Part shown: piece after piece, positions 44,363 through 52,856 of the stretch
Layout of the letters: every line of letters starts with the position of its first letter
Numbering within the stretch: the stretch's first letter is position 1
NCBI RefSeq assembly: GCF_044335535.1
Contig: NZ_JBIQVZ010000002.1
Location: forward strand, 62,001 to 126,000
Origin: Mariniflexile sp044335535
GTDB lineage: Bacteria; Bacteroidota; Bacteroidia; Flavobacteriales; Flavobacteriaceae
Direction: 5' to 3'
Length of the DNA stretch: 64,000 bases
Notes under the pieces: model-generated
The model's database searches: none
What the model was told of the DNA's origin: nothing
The model's input: the letters and a program-made list of their open reading frames with translations, nothing else
Program-made: the position numbers and the translations under genes

Positions 44363-45376
44363 TCAATTTTTATAGTTTACATTGTTATTTACGAAATAAT
44401 CTAAAACAATAGATGTCTTTTGGTAATACTCTATTTTGTTTTTTACTGATTTTCTTTGTCTTAAAAGCTGTTTCAAATGCATGTAAAAACTAAAATGCGC
44501 TTTTAAGATAGCTAGGGTATGTTTTTGTTTTATTTCTACCAAAAATTTAATCCCTGCAATGCCATCTAAAACCAAGCGTATAAAGATAATAAGAAAGATA
44601 TTACCCTTTGCATTTTTGGTTAACGTATATAAGCTATTCCTAAAATTAAGAAAGGTCTTTTTTGGGTTGGCATTGTTAAGGGTAGCTCCTCCAACATGAT
44701 AAATGGTAGATTGTCCAACATATTTAACAGCATAACCTAAGTTTTTTGCACGCCAGCACAAATCTATTTCTTCCATGTGGGCAAAAAACGCTTCGTCTAA
44801 GCCGTTCAGTTCGTTAAACACGTGTTTTCGAATAAACAAGCAAGCACCCGATGCCCAAAATATGTCTGTAGTGTCGTTGTACTGTCCTTTATCTTTTTCA
44901 ATGGTATTGAAAATCCGACCTCTGCAATAGGGGTAACCATACTTATCTATAAATCCACCTGCAGCCCCTGCATATTCAAAGTAATCTCTCTTATTAAAAT
45001 CTAATAATTTAGGCTGAATAATGGCTGTATTAAATTCGTTAGTAAAGGTTTCAATAATAGGTGATAGCCAATTTTCAGTAACTTCCACATCACTATTAAG
45101 GAGGCAGAAAATATCGGCTTCAATATGTTTTAATGCATCGTTATAGCCTTTTGCGTACCCACCATTTTCTTTATTCTGAATTACTTCAACTAATGGAAAT
45201 GCTGTTTTTACAAAAATTACAGAATCATCGGTAGAAGCATTGTCTGCCACATAAACAGTAGCTTCTTTAGAATATTCTATTACGGAAGGTAAAAACTGTT
45301 CTAATAGTTTTTTACCGTTCCAGTTTAGTATAACAATGGCTATTTTTAATTCTGCCACAGCATCATTATTAATCAT
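44363..45376 (-). CDS. Family 2 glycosyltransferase
   Basis: A 337-aa GT-A glycosyltransferase. It shows IAIVILNWNGKKLLEQFLPS, the acidic motif VADNASTDDSV, the DxD-type LLNSDVEVTENW, and EEIDLCWRAKNLGY as the catalytic base region. Its length and rhamnosyltransferase-like features suggest transfer of a sugar to an envelope polysaccharide. A C-terminal hydrophobic helix (about 250-272) may attach it to the membrane. It follows the HsdR_N-like gene after 24 bases. Confidence 0.9.
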   Translation of the reverse strand: MINNDAVAELKIAIVILNWNGKKLLEQFLPSVIEYSKEATVYVADNASTDDSVIFVKTAFPLVEVIQNKENGGYAKGYNDALKHIEADIFCLLNSDVEVTENWLSPIIETFTNEFNTAIIQPKLLDFNKRDYFEYAGAAGGFIDKYGYPYCRGRIFNTIEKDKGQYNDTTDIFWASGACLFIRKHVFNELNGLDEAFFAHMEEIDLCWRAKNLGYAVKYVGQSTIYHVGGATLNNANPKKTFLNFRNSLYTLTKNAKGNIFLIIFIRLVLDGIAGIKFLVEIKQKHTLAILKAHFSFYMHLKQLLRQRKSVKNKIEYYQKTSIVLDYFVNNNVNYKN

Positions 45377-45400
45377 TCATTAAACATTATTAATTATTAA

Positions 45401-45850
45401 TCATTCATTATAATTTGGAATGTCTTTTAAAAAATCATAGCGTTCGTTCTTAAAGTCCATTTGGCAATAATAATGATTTAATCCGTTAGTTACCATTAAA
45501 TATCTAGCGCTCAGCACGCGATTGTATTGTGCTATTTGGTCGAATGTTTGTTGATTTATCGTAATTGATGGCGCCTTGCACTCTACAATCAAATGGATAT
45601 GTCCGTCGGGATTAAAAACCACAATATCGTAACGCTTTTTTAAATCGTTAACAATCAGTTCTTTTTCGATATTTATTAAAGATTTCGGATATCCTTTTTC
45701 TTCAATTAAATATAAAACACAATGTTGGCGCACCCATTCTTCGGGTTGTAAAATCACAAATTTTTTGCGTATACAATCGAAAATAGAAATTTTATTTTCG
45801 CTATTTTTGAATCGAAACGGAAACTTTGGAAAATTAAGCTCTAGCAACAT
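45401..45850 (-). CDS. HsdR N-terminal-like (PD-(D/E)XK-type) protein, standalone
   Basis: A 149-aa protein matching the restriction-enzyme HsdR N-terminal domain, with the PD-(D/E)XK-like core ERDIV-type: KKRYDIVVFNPDGHIHLIVECKAPS holds Asp and ExK. No motor, methylase or specificity subunit lies nearby. The GT2 / HsdR_N / holA order is, as I recall, conserved across Flavobacteriaceae, so this is more likely a housekeeping nuclease-fold protein than a restriction system. It has a full consensus promoter. Confidence 0.85.
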   Translation of the reverse strand: MLLELNFPKFPFRFKNSENKISIFDCIRKKFVILQPEEWVRQHCVLYLIEEKGYPKSLINIEKELIVNDLKKRYDIVVFNPDGHIHLIVECKAPSITINQQTFDQIAQYNRVLSARYLMVTNGLNHYYCQMDFKNERYDFLKDIPNYNE

Positions 45851-45866
45851 CGTTGTATTTAGTTTT

Positions 45867-45897
45867 CAAAGTTAAGCTTCAATAATCAAATACCAAA
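45867..45897 (-). promoter_or_regulatory. Full Bacteroidota consensus promoter of the HsdR_N-like gene
   Basis: On the minus strand: TTTG (45894-45897), exactly 19 bases, then TAACTTTG (45867-45874). This matches TTTG-N19-TAnnTTTG. The start codon at 45850 is 17 bases downstream, giving a short leader of about ten bases. Confidence 0.75.
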
Positions 45898-45952
45898 TCT
45901 TGAAAAGTATAAATATTAGGTTTTGGAATTTATAATTTGAATTTTTTCAATT

Positions 45953-46957
45953 TTGGACGAAGTAAAACAATTAGTTACCGACATAAAAAACGGAAAGTTA
46001 AAACCCATTTATTTTTTAATGGGTGAAGAACCTTATTATATTGATAAAATTTCAGATTTTATTGAAGAGACTGTTTTAGCAGAGGAAGAGCGTGGATTTA
46101 ACCAAATGGTATTGTATGGACGCGACGTTACTGTAGAAGACGTGGTTAGTAATGCCAAACGCTATCCTATGATGGCAGAATACCAAGTGATTATTGTAAA
46201 AGAAGCTCAAGATTTATCCCGTAGCATAGAAAAGTTGGCGGATTATGCAAAACAACCACAACCAACTACTATTTTAGTTTTTAATTACAAGTACAAAACC
46301 ATTGATAAGCGTAAATCACTTTATAAAACGCTTCAAAAAAGTGGGGTCGTTTACGAAAGCAAAAAACTGTATGAGAATCAGGTTGCCGATTGGATTCGAC
46401 GCGTTTTGTCTTCCAAAAATTACACCATTGCGCCAAAAGCAGCCCAAATGCTCGTAGAGTTTTTAGGAACCGATTTAAGTAAAATAAGCAATGAACTAGA
46501 TAAACTTCAAATAATTTTACCAAAAGATACTCAAATTACGCCTGAGCATATCGAGGAAAATATTGGTATAAGCAAAGACTTTAATAATTTTGAATTGCGC
46601 CATGCCATTGGTGAAAGAAATGCGCTTAAAGCGTATAGAATTGTTAATTATTTTGCCGAAAACCCTAAAGACAATCCCATGGTTGTTACCGTGTCTTTAT
46701 TGTTTAGTTTTTTTTCACAATTGCTTCATTTTCATGGTTTGAATGATAAATCGCCTCGACATGTTGCTGCGGCATTAAAAGTGAATCCGTATTTTGTTAA
46801 TGACTATGTTACAGCTGCAAGAAATTACCCCATGAGGAAAGTGAGCGAGGTCGTTTCAACCCTTAGGGAGTTTGATGTTAAAAGCAAAGGTGTTGGTTCT
46901 AATGCGGTTCCGCAAGGTGATTTATTAAAAGAGTTATTGGTAAAAATATTATCTTAG
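45953..46957 (+). CDS. holA: DNA polymerase III delta subunit
   Basis: A 334-aa clamp-loader subunit that opens the beta clamp. The family opening is seen: PIYFLMGEEPYYIDKI, followed by LYGRDVTVEDVV and PMMAEYQVIIVKEAQ. Residues about 215-334 form the collar domain (RHAIGERNALKAYRIVNYF). It starts at TTG. It is divergent from the HsdR_N-like gene with about 100 bases between, so the promoters overlap. Confidence 0.93.
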   Translation: MDEVKQLVTDIKNGKLKPIYFLMGEEPYYIDKISDFIEETVLAEEERGFNQMVLYGRDVTVEDVVSNAKRYPMMAEYQVIIVKEAQDLSRSIEKLADYAKQPQPTTILVFNYKYKTIDKRKSLYKTLQKSGVVYESKKLYENQVADWIRRVLSSKNYTIAPKAAQMLVEFLGTDLSKISNELDKLQIILPKDTQITPEHIEENIGISKDFNNFELRHAIGERNALKAYRIVNYFAENPKDNPMVVTVSLLFSFFSQLLHFHGLNDKSPRHVAAALKVNPYFVNDYVTAARNYPMRKVSEVVSTLREFDVKSKGVGSNAVPQGDLLKELLVKILS

Positions 46958-47263
46958 TGTTTAAATAATTTAAATCATTAATGTTCGATTAAAGATTCAA
47001 GACCGTTTTGCTAAAAGAAAATAGACTAAATGACAACAAATCGATATTCATATATATGCCTGTTTTTAATACTCGCTAAGTAACTAAATTACTGCAAAAA
47101 GCTAAGCCTCATCAGTAATCTTTTTGAAAGGGCATTAATCTGATAAATAAAAAAAACCAATAAAAAATAACAGATGAAACATCCATAACTAAATGTATGT
47201 CAAATACAGGAATTATTATATGGATGTAACATCTGACAAATAAAAAACAATAAAAAATAACAG
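46958..47263. other. 306-base leader region with duplicated translation-start segment
   Basis: No ORF of note. It contains two ~44-base direct repeats, at 47138-47182 and 47231-47273, the second running into the start codon of the SMP-30-like gene. Between them lies a perfect 9-base inverted repeat (ACATCCATA / TATGGATGT). The first repeat carries an ATG followed by MKHP and a stop. Confidence 0.6.
47138..47182 (+). repeat. Direct repeat A of a duplicated initiation region
   Basis: Nearly identical to 47231-47273 (AATAAAAAATAACAGATGAA shared). Contains ATCTG and CAGAT at its ends, so each copy can also fold back. Holds a decoy ATG at 47174 (MKHP then stop). Confidence 0.7.
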
Positions 47264-47273
47264 ATGAAAACAT
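47231..47273 (+). repeat. Direct repeat B, overlapping the start of the SMP-30-like gene
   Basis: Second copy of the repeat; its ATG at 47264 is the real start of the downstream gene. Confidence 0.7.
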
Positions 47274-48148
47274 ATCAACTTTTATTGCTATTTGGTATTG
47301 TGGTTTTAATTTCTTGTAAAAAAAACAAAAAAGAAACCATAGTACAAGAACCTATTAAAACAGAAATAGTTTTAACCAAGCTATGGGAAACAGACACATT
47401 GCTTAAAACCTGTGAAGCAGTTAGATATAACAAAGAAAAAGGAGTTATTTATGTTTCCAATATAGGAAATGTGCCTCCTAGTGAAAAAGATGGGGATGGT
47501 AGTATGTCTATTATCAATCTTAAAGGAGAAATTGTTAATCAGAATTGGGTAACAGGAATAAACGCTCCTAAAGGCATCCATTTTTATAATGATAAACTGT
47601 ATGTTACGGATATAGATGTCATTGTTAAAATAGATATGAAATCGGGTGCTATTGAAAAACAAATTGGTGTTGAAAATGCCATTTTTTTAAATGATTTGGA
47701 TATAGACACTAATGGCGATGTTTATTTTACAGATTCTAGTGACAGCAAAGTTTACAAACTTGTAAATGATGAAGTCTCATTATGGTTGGATTTAGAAGAC
47801 ATGAACCCTAACGGCATACTTGTTGAAGAAGATCGAATTCTAGTAGTTTCATTTAGTAAAGGCGATTTTATAGCCATTGATAAAAACACCAAAGAACAAA
47901 CGGTTATAGCAACAGGTATCGTTGGAGGTGATGGTATTGTACCAATTAAGGAAGGCTATTTGGTTTCCACATGGCCTGGTGAGCTGTTTTTTGTTGATAA
48001 AAACCATCAAGGTGAGACAGCTAGCAAAATATTAGATACTAAAGAAGAAAAACTTAACGCTGCCGATATTTCCATAATCTCAGAAGAAAACATCCTTTTA
48101 GTACCCACGTTTTTTGGAAATAAGGTGGTTGCTTATAAGATTAATTAG
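47264..48148 (+). CDS. SMP-30/gluconolactonase-like lipoprotein
   Basis: A 294-aa lipoprotein (lipobox LISC, Cys18) followed by a lysine-rich linker (KKNKKE) and a six-bladed beta-propeller. Blades are marked by phrases such as GVIYVSNIGNVPPSEKDGDG, LNDLDIDTNGDVYFTDSSD, and NPNGILVEEDRILVVSFSKG. Metal ligands of the SMP-30 type (Glu, Asn, Asp) are plausible but not certain. Function unclear; perhaps a periplasmic lactonase or sensor. Its last eight bases overlap the convergent DUF418 gene. Confidence 0.82.
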   Translation: MKTYQLLLLFGIVVLISCKKNKKETIVQEPIKTEIVLTKLWETDTLLKTCEAVRYNKEKGVIYVSNIGNVPPSEKDGDGSMSIINLKGEIVNQNWVTGINAPKGIHFYNDKLYVTDIDVIVKIDMKSGAIEKQIGVENAIFLNDLDIDTNGDVYFTDSSDSKVYKLVNDEVSLWLDLEDMNPNGILVEEDRILVVSFSKGDFIAIDKNTKEQTVIATGIVGGDGIVPIKEGYLVSTWPGELFFVDKNHQGETASKILDTKEEKLNAADISIISEENILLVPTFFGNKVVAYKIN

Positions 48149-49337
48149 AAAAATTGCTATATACACTATAGCGTTTTGAAAATGCCCATGTTGCTTTATG
48201 CCATATAATTTCAAAAGGACCCCGCTCATAGGTTTTTAACCACCATTTACAAAAATACAATAAAAGGATTGTACAAAAAATTCCAATAAGTAAACTAAAC
48301 GTAGCACCAGTATATTTATATAATCCTAAACCAAAGCCATAATAAATGGTTGATCCCATTATGGATTGTATAATATAGTTGGACAGACTCATTTTTCCCA
48401 ATGGCGAAAAAATATTAAGCTTTTTGTTAAACTTAGGGATATTAAAAAGTAGCACAAATGAAGCTATTAAAATAAGCATAAAAGTAATGTTTGTCCAAGA
48501 GGTCTCAATTGTTTCTAAAGAAGTTCTAATAGCATCACTTGAAATTAAATTCAGAGTATTTTTTTTAATAAAGTAAAGGGGAACGAACAAAACGCTAGAA
48601 ATAATAAGCACGTTGGTCCATGTTTTTTTGTTTTTATCAGACCAAATGAATACTTTTTTCCTTCCGGCTAGCATTCCAAACATAAATAGTGAAAGAATAT
48701 GGAAAAAGCGTCCGTTTTCTAGAGACCAAAGCCATACGGCTTTCCTTCCATTAGTTAAGTTTCCAACAACGGTATCAAAGAAAGAGTCACTTTCAATATA
48801 GATACCCATTTTACCAAAATATTCCCAAGATTTTGGGTTGATAAATTTTTGTTCAGGGTTTTGAAGAGCTTTGAAGAGATGTAATAACTCTAAAGGTTGT
48901 AAAAGAAGAACGAATGCCATTACAAAAACAATTTTGGTGTTCAAATTTGTCACAGGAATTAAAAATAAACCTACAAAGGCATAAATAGATAAAATATCTC
49001 CCTGATAAAAAGAAGAGTTTATTAACCCGAAACAAAACAATAGTATTAAACGCCATAAAAAACGAAGTCTAAAATCTTTTCCTCTTTTTTCCTGATTACT
49101 TGTTTGGATATAAAAGGTGAGCCCGAAAAGAAAAGCGAAAATAGCATAAGATTTACCGCTAAAAAGGAAAAACATACTATCCCAAATAATAGTATCTAAT
49201 CCTAACAGCCACTTTGGCGAATAATCAGGGGTATAATAAAAATCAAAATGTTCTAGGTTGTGAAGAAGCATTATTGAAGCTAATGCAAACCCTCTTAGGG
49301 CGTCAACCACATAAATTCTAGAATGGCCATTATTCAT
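48141..49337 (-). CDS. DUF418 membrane protein
   Basis: A 398-aa integral membrane protein with about ten helices. It opens with RIYVVDALRGFALASIMLLH, the DUF418/acyltransferase-like phrase, and closes with the DUF418 signature MSLSNYIIQSIMGSTIYYG and W(L)KTYERGPFEIIW. The family is often coupled with transporters; its activity is unknown. It is 27 bases downstream of the YfcC gene and convergent with the SMP-30-like gene with an eight-base overlap. Confidence 0.9.
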   Translation of the reverse strand: MNNGHSRIYVVDALRGFALASIMLLHNLEHFDFYYTPDYSPKWLLGLDTIIWDSMFFLFSGKSYAIFAFLFGLTFYIQTSNQEKRGKDFRLRFLWRLILLFCFGLINSSFYQGDILSIYAFVGLFLIPVTNLNTKIVFVMAFVLLLQPLELLHLFKALQNPEQKFINPKSWEYFGKMGIYIESDSFFDTVVGNLTNGRKAVWLWSLENGRFFHILSLFMFGMLAGRKKVFIWSDKNKKTWTNVLIISSVLFVPLYFIKKNTLNLISSDAIRTSLETIETSWTNITFMLILIASFVLLFNIPKFNKKLNIFSPLGKMSLSNYIIQSIMGSTIYYGFGLGLYKYTGATFSLLIGIFCTILLLYFCKWWLKTYERGPFEIIWHKATWAFSKRYSVYSNFSN

Positions 49338-49364
49338 TAATGATAAAAAAGATAAATTAAAATG

Positions 49365-50858
49365 TTAAATATAAACAAATATGGTTAATATAAACATTGT
49401 AAAAATCAATAAAATGATAACCAATGGCATGACGAATTTCAGCCATTTATCATAGCCTACTTTTACAATGGCTAATGAGGCTAAAATTAATCCTGTTGGA
49501 TTTATAAAAGCAAACAGGCCCATACCATATTGATAGGCATTTACTACCATTTCCCTGCCAATACCTACACCATCGGCTAATGGTGACATAATAGGCATAG
49601 TTAAAACTGCCATACCAGAAGATGACGGGATAAAAAAGGATAATCCGCCATAAATATAGAGCATGGCATTAATAAAGACACCTTTATTCATGCCATTTGT
49701 AGCATTACTTGCATAAAACAGTAGTGTATCACTTATTTGACCATCATTCATCAATACGGTAATACCTCGGGCTATTCCTATGATGATGGCAACACCAAGT
49801 AAATCGCTAGCGCCTTTAACAAATAGATCAACAAAGGTATATTCGTCAATTTTGGCTAAAAATCCAATCAGTACCGCACCTACTAAAAAAACAACCGTCA
49901 TTTCTAAAAACCACCATTCTAATTGAGACACGCCATAAATCATGACAACAAAGCACATGACAAATACAAAGAGGATAAGTCGTAAACGGGTGGATAGTTT
50001 AACTGTGGAGTTTGTTGTATTGCCAAACATGGCTTCAATAGTTTCTTTTTGACTAAAAATAATAGATTTTGAAGGATCGTTTTTTACGCGTTGTGCATAT
50101 CTAATGGTGTAAAGAATACAGATAAGTGTTCCTAAAACCAGCATAATAAAGCGCCCCGTTAATCCAGTAGTCCAATTAATACCAGCGGCATCAGAAGCAA
50201 TAATAGCACTGAATGGATTGGTGGTTGAACACATGGTGCCAATAGACGACCCTAAATAGATACAGGCTAGTGCTACTATGGCATCATATTTCGCAGCCAG
50301 AAATATAGGGATGAGTATGGGATAAAAGGCTATGGTTTCTTCAGCTAACCCAAAAGTGGTGCCTCCAATGGCAATTAATACGGTTACCAATAGAATTAAA
50401 ATAAATTCTTTGCCTTTTAATGTTTCGGCAAGCCAGGAAATGCCAGCATCAAAAGCACCTGTAAAATTCATTATCCCAATTAAACCTCCTATAAACAAAA
50501 CCAGAAAAATAATGTCGGCAGCTTCAATAATACCTTTTATGGGCGATTGTATAAAAGCTATAAACCCTTGAGGTTTTGCTTCTACTTTGTGGTAGGTATT
50601 TGGGATGCCAATAGGTTTCCAAATATCACCATTAGTAAATTTCTCTACAGGAATTTTAATTTGTAAAACATCCAAAGTTTCTTGAGTAGCATCTAAAGTT
50701 TCCTTTTTTTCTAAACCTGTTCTTGTAAAGGTGTTTTCAGCTTTATTATAGGCTAAAGAATCAAATTTTCCTGAAGGAATGATCCAAGTTAAAATAGCCA
50801 CCAAACCAGCAATGATAATGAGTATGGTTTGTGCTGTTGGGAATTTTAATTTTTTCAA
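49365..50858 (-). CDS. YfcC-family (putative dicarboxylate / basic amino acid) transporter
   Basis: A 497-aa protein with about twelve helices of the C4-dicarboxylate anaerobic carrier/YfcC type. Signatures: FPTAQTILIIIAGLVAILTW, GGTTFGLAEETIAFYPILIP, TNPFSAIIASDAAGI and FFIPSSSGMAVLTMPI. A long periplasmic insert (about 35-95) follows the first helix. The start is TTG at 50858. Substrate unknown. Divergent from ung with 63 bases between. Confidence 0.88.
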   Translation of the reverse strand: MKKLKFPTAQTILIIIAGLVAILTWIIPSGKFDSLAYNKAENTFTRTGLEKKETLDATQETLDVLQIKIPVEKFTNGDIWKPIGIPNTYHKVEAKPQGFIAFIQSPIKGIIEAADIIFLVLFIGGLIGIMNFTGAFDAGISWLAETLKGKEFILILLVTVLIAIGGTTFGLAEETIAFYPILIPIFLAAKYDAIVALACIYLGSSIGTMCSTTNPFSAIIASDAAGINWTTGLTGRFIMLVLGTLICILYTIRYAQRVKNDPSKSIIFSQKETIEAMFGNTTNSTVKLSTRLRLILFVFVMCFVVMIYGVSQLEWWFLEMTVVFLVGAVLIGFLAKIDEYTFVDLFVKGASDLLGVAIIIGIARGITVLMNDGQISDTLLFYASNATNGMNKGVFINAMLYIYGGLSFFIPSSSGMAVLTMPIMSPLADGVGIGREMVVNAYQYGMGLFAFINPTGLILASLAIVKVGYDKWLKFVMPLVIILLIFTMFILTIFVYI

Positions 50859-50908
50859 TCGTAAATTATTTTAATAAGACTAAAGATAGTATTATTTTAG
50901 TTCGATTT

Positions 50909-50916
50909 TAGATTTG
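50909..50916 (+). promoter_or_regulatory. Putative -7 promoter box of ung, implying a leaderless or very short leader
   Basis: TAGATTTG matches TAnnTTTG and ends six bases before the ung ATG at 50922. If used, transcription would begin at about the start codon. Confidence 0.4.
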
Positions 50917-50921
50917 TACCT

Positions 50922-51587
50922 ATGAATGTTGATATACACGAAAGTTGGAAGCCTTACTTAAAAGCAGAGTTTGATAAGCCTTATTTTAAGGATTTGGTGA
51001 ATTTTGTAAAAACAGAATATAGAAGTTATACTTGTTTTCCTCCAGGAAGTCAAGTTTTTAACGCCTTTAATCATTGCCATTTTGAAGATGTTAAAGTGGT
51101 TATTATAGGTCAAGACCCGTATCATGATGTTGGACAAGCCAATGGTTTGTGTTTTTCCGTAAATGATGGTATTAAACACCCACCATCATTAATTAACATT
51201 TTTAAAGAAATTGAAACAGATTTAGAAATTCCATATCCTAAAAGCGGAAATTTAATGAGATGGGCAGATCAAGGTGTATTATTATTAAATGCAACGCTTA
51301 CAGTTAGGGCACATCAAGCAGGAAGCCATCAAAATAAAGGTTGGGAGTTATTTACGGATGCGGTAATAAAAACAATTAGCTATAAAAAAGAAAACGTGGT
51401 GTTTTTACTTTGGGGAGGATTTGCAAAGCAAAAAGCAAAGCTAATAGATGGTAAAAAACACAAGATATTAACATCAGGACACCCATCTCCACTTAGTGCA
51501 AATAGAGGGTACTGGTTTGGAAACAAACATTTTAGTAAAACTAACTTCCTGTTGGAGCAAGCGTTTCAGGCTCCTGTTCAATGGTAG
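50922..51587 (+). CDS. ung: Uracil-DNA glycosylase, family 1
   Basis: Ung removes uracil from DNA in base-excision repair. The 221-aa protein carries the catalytic water-activating loop GQDPYHDVGQANG (Asp65), the LLLNATLTVRAHQAGSH strand, and the minor-groove loop HPSPLSANRG (His187). Full length for the family. Its last 47 bases overlap a small gene on the other strand. Confidence 0.97.
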   Translation: MNVDIHESWKPYLKAEFDKPYFKDLVNFVKTEYRSYTCFPPGSQVFNAFNHCHFEDVKVVIIGQDPYHDVGQANGLCFSVNDGIKHPPSLINIFKEIETDLEIPYPKSGNLMRWADQGVLLLNATLTVRAHQAGSHQNKGWELFTDAVIKTISYKKENVVFLLWGGFAKQKAKLIDGKKHKILTSGHPSPLSANRGYWFGNKHFSKTNFLLEQAFQAPVQW

Positions 51588-51717
51588 TTCCAGCTTTAAG
51601 TACTAAAGGCATTTTTCTGATTTTTGTTCGTCTTACAGTTTTATTGCAGCTAAATTTTAACAATAAAAAATTAATAACTACTAAGGCAATAATTAAAAAA
51701 GTAATTTTCAATAACAT
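51541..51717 (-). CDS. Small single-pass membrane protein, 58 aa, antisense to the end of ung
   Basis: An ATG at 51717 opens a 58-codon frame ending TAG at 51541. The product begins MLLKITFLIIALVVINFLLL, a clear transmembrane or signal segment, continues KFSCNKTVRRTKIRK and ends ETLAPTGS. The hydrophobic-then-basic pattern suggests a real membrane miniprotein or lipoprotein (Cys24), and the composition is unlike a shadow frame. I believe related small proteins occur next to ung in Flavobacteriaceae but cannot verify this. It overlaps ung tail to tail by 47 bases. Confidence 0.6.
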   Translation of the reverse strand: MLLKITFLIIALVVINFLLLKFSCNKTVRRTKIRKMPLVLKAGTTIEQEPETLAPTGS

Positions 51718-51997
51718 AGGCTTTGGGGTTAATTAGTCGACAATATACAAAAAAAACAAGATAAAATGTTTTTTTGTCTCAACAAAAATTATTTTGGTTA
51801 CAAAATTACTAAAAAAAAGACTACAAGCAAATAGGTACTTATACTTATTTGAATATTTAAAAAAACGTAGGTAATTTTTGTGTATTTGACAGTTTTTTAA
51901 GATTTTTTTTGATTAAAGTTTAGAGTCAAGATTAAAAAGGCAAGTAAATATTATTTTTTAATTTGAAACAAGTGTTTTAATGAAATAAAAATTAATT
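51718..51997. other. AT-rich spacer before menB
   Basis: This 280-base stretch has runs of A and T and no ORF. It should contain the promoters of the leftward small ORF and of the rightward men run. I see no certain box; TTTGACAGTTTTTTAAG near 51885 is suggestive only. Confidence 0.4.
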
Positions 51998-52855
51998 TTG
52001 AACAAAATAATAAAAATGGAGCAAGTTAATTGGAAAACTGTTAAAGAGTACGAAGACATTACTTATAAAAAATGTCATGGAGTAGCTCGTATTGCATTTA
52101 ACAGACCAAATGTACGTAATGCCTTTAGACCAAAAACCACAAGCGAGTTATATGATGCTTTTTATGATGCCAATGAAGATGTAAATATAGGTGTCGTATT
52201 ATTATCAGCCGAAGGGCCATCAACTAAAGACGGGGTTTGGAGTTTCTGTTCAGGTGGTGATCAAAAAGCCAGAGGGCATCAAGGGTATGTAGGTGAAGAT
52301 GGTTACCATCGATTAAATATTTTAGAGGTCCAACGCCTAATTCGTTTTATGCCAAAAGCCGTCATTGCAGTGGTTCCTGGCTGGGCAGTTGGTGGCGGCC
52401 ACAGTTTGCATGTGGTATGCGATTTAACCTTAGCAAGTAAAGAACATGCTATTTTTAAACAAACGGATGCCGATGTTACCAGTTTTGATGGTGGTTACGG
52501 GTCGGCTTATTTAGCAAAAATGGTGGGACAAAAAAGAGCTCGTGAGATTTTTTTCTTAGGAAGAAATTATTCCGCTCAAGAAGCTTTTGAAATGGGTATG
52601 GTTAATGCCGTTATTCCTCATAATGAATTGGAAGCAACTGCTTATGAGTGGGCGCAAGAGATACTGGCAAAATCGCCAACCTCAATAAAAATGTTGAAAT
52701 TTGCTATGAATTTAACGGATGATGGTATGGTGGGGCAGCAAGTGTTTGCAGGCGAAGCTACCCGTTTAGCTTATATGACCGATGAAGCTGTAGAAGGGAG
52801 AAACGCTTTTCTTGAAAAACGTAAGCCTAATTTTGTAAAAAAATGGATTCCATAA
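51998..52855 (+). CDS. menB: 1,4-dihydroxy-2-naphthoyl-CoA synthase
   Basis: MenB closes the second ring of the naphthoquinone by Dieckmann-type cyclisation of o-succinylbenzoyl-CoA. The crotonase fold shows GVARIAFNRPNVRNAFRP, the oxyanion region FCSGGDQKARGHQGY, and GWAVGGGHSLHVVCDLTLAS with TSFDGGYGSAYLA. The longest frame starts at a TTG (51998); ATG 52016 (MEQVNWKTV) is the likelier start. One base before menA. The pathway continues with menA, menC and menE in this window; menD, menF and menH are not here. Confidence 0.96.
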   Translation: MNKIIKMEQVNWKTVKEYEDITYKKCHGVARIAFNRPNVRNAFRPKTTSELYDAFYDANEDVNIGVVLLSAEGPSTKDGVWSFCSGGDQKARGHQGYVGEDGYHRLNILEVQRLIRFMPKAVIAVVPGWAVGGGHSLHVVCDLTLASKEHAIFKQTDADVTSFDGGYGSAYLAKMVGQKRAREIFFLGRNYSAQEAFEMGMVNAVIPHNELEATAYEWAQEILAKSPTSIKMLKFAMNLTDDGMVGQQVFAGEATRLAYMTDEAVEGRNAFLEKRKPNFVKKWIP

Positions 52856-52856
52856 T

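Noticed and set aside
45401..45850. Restriction-modification or defence system based on the HsdR_N-like protein
   Set aside because: No methylase, specificity or motor subunit nearby; the neighbours (glycosyltransferase, holA) are housekeeping and the order appears conserved.
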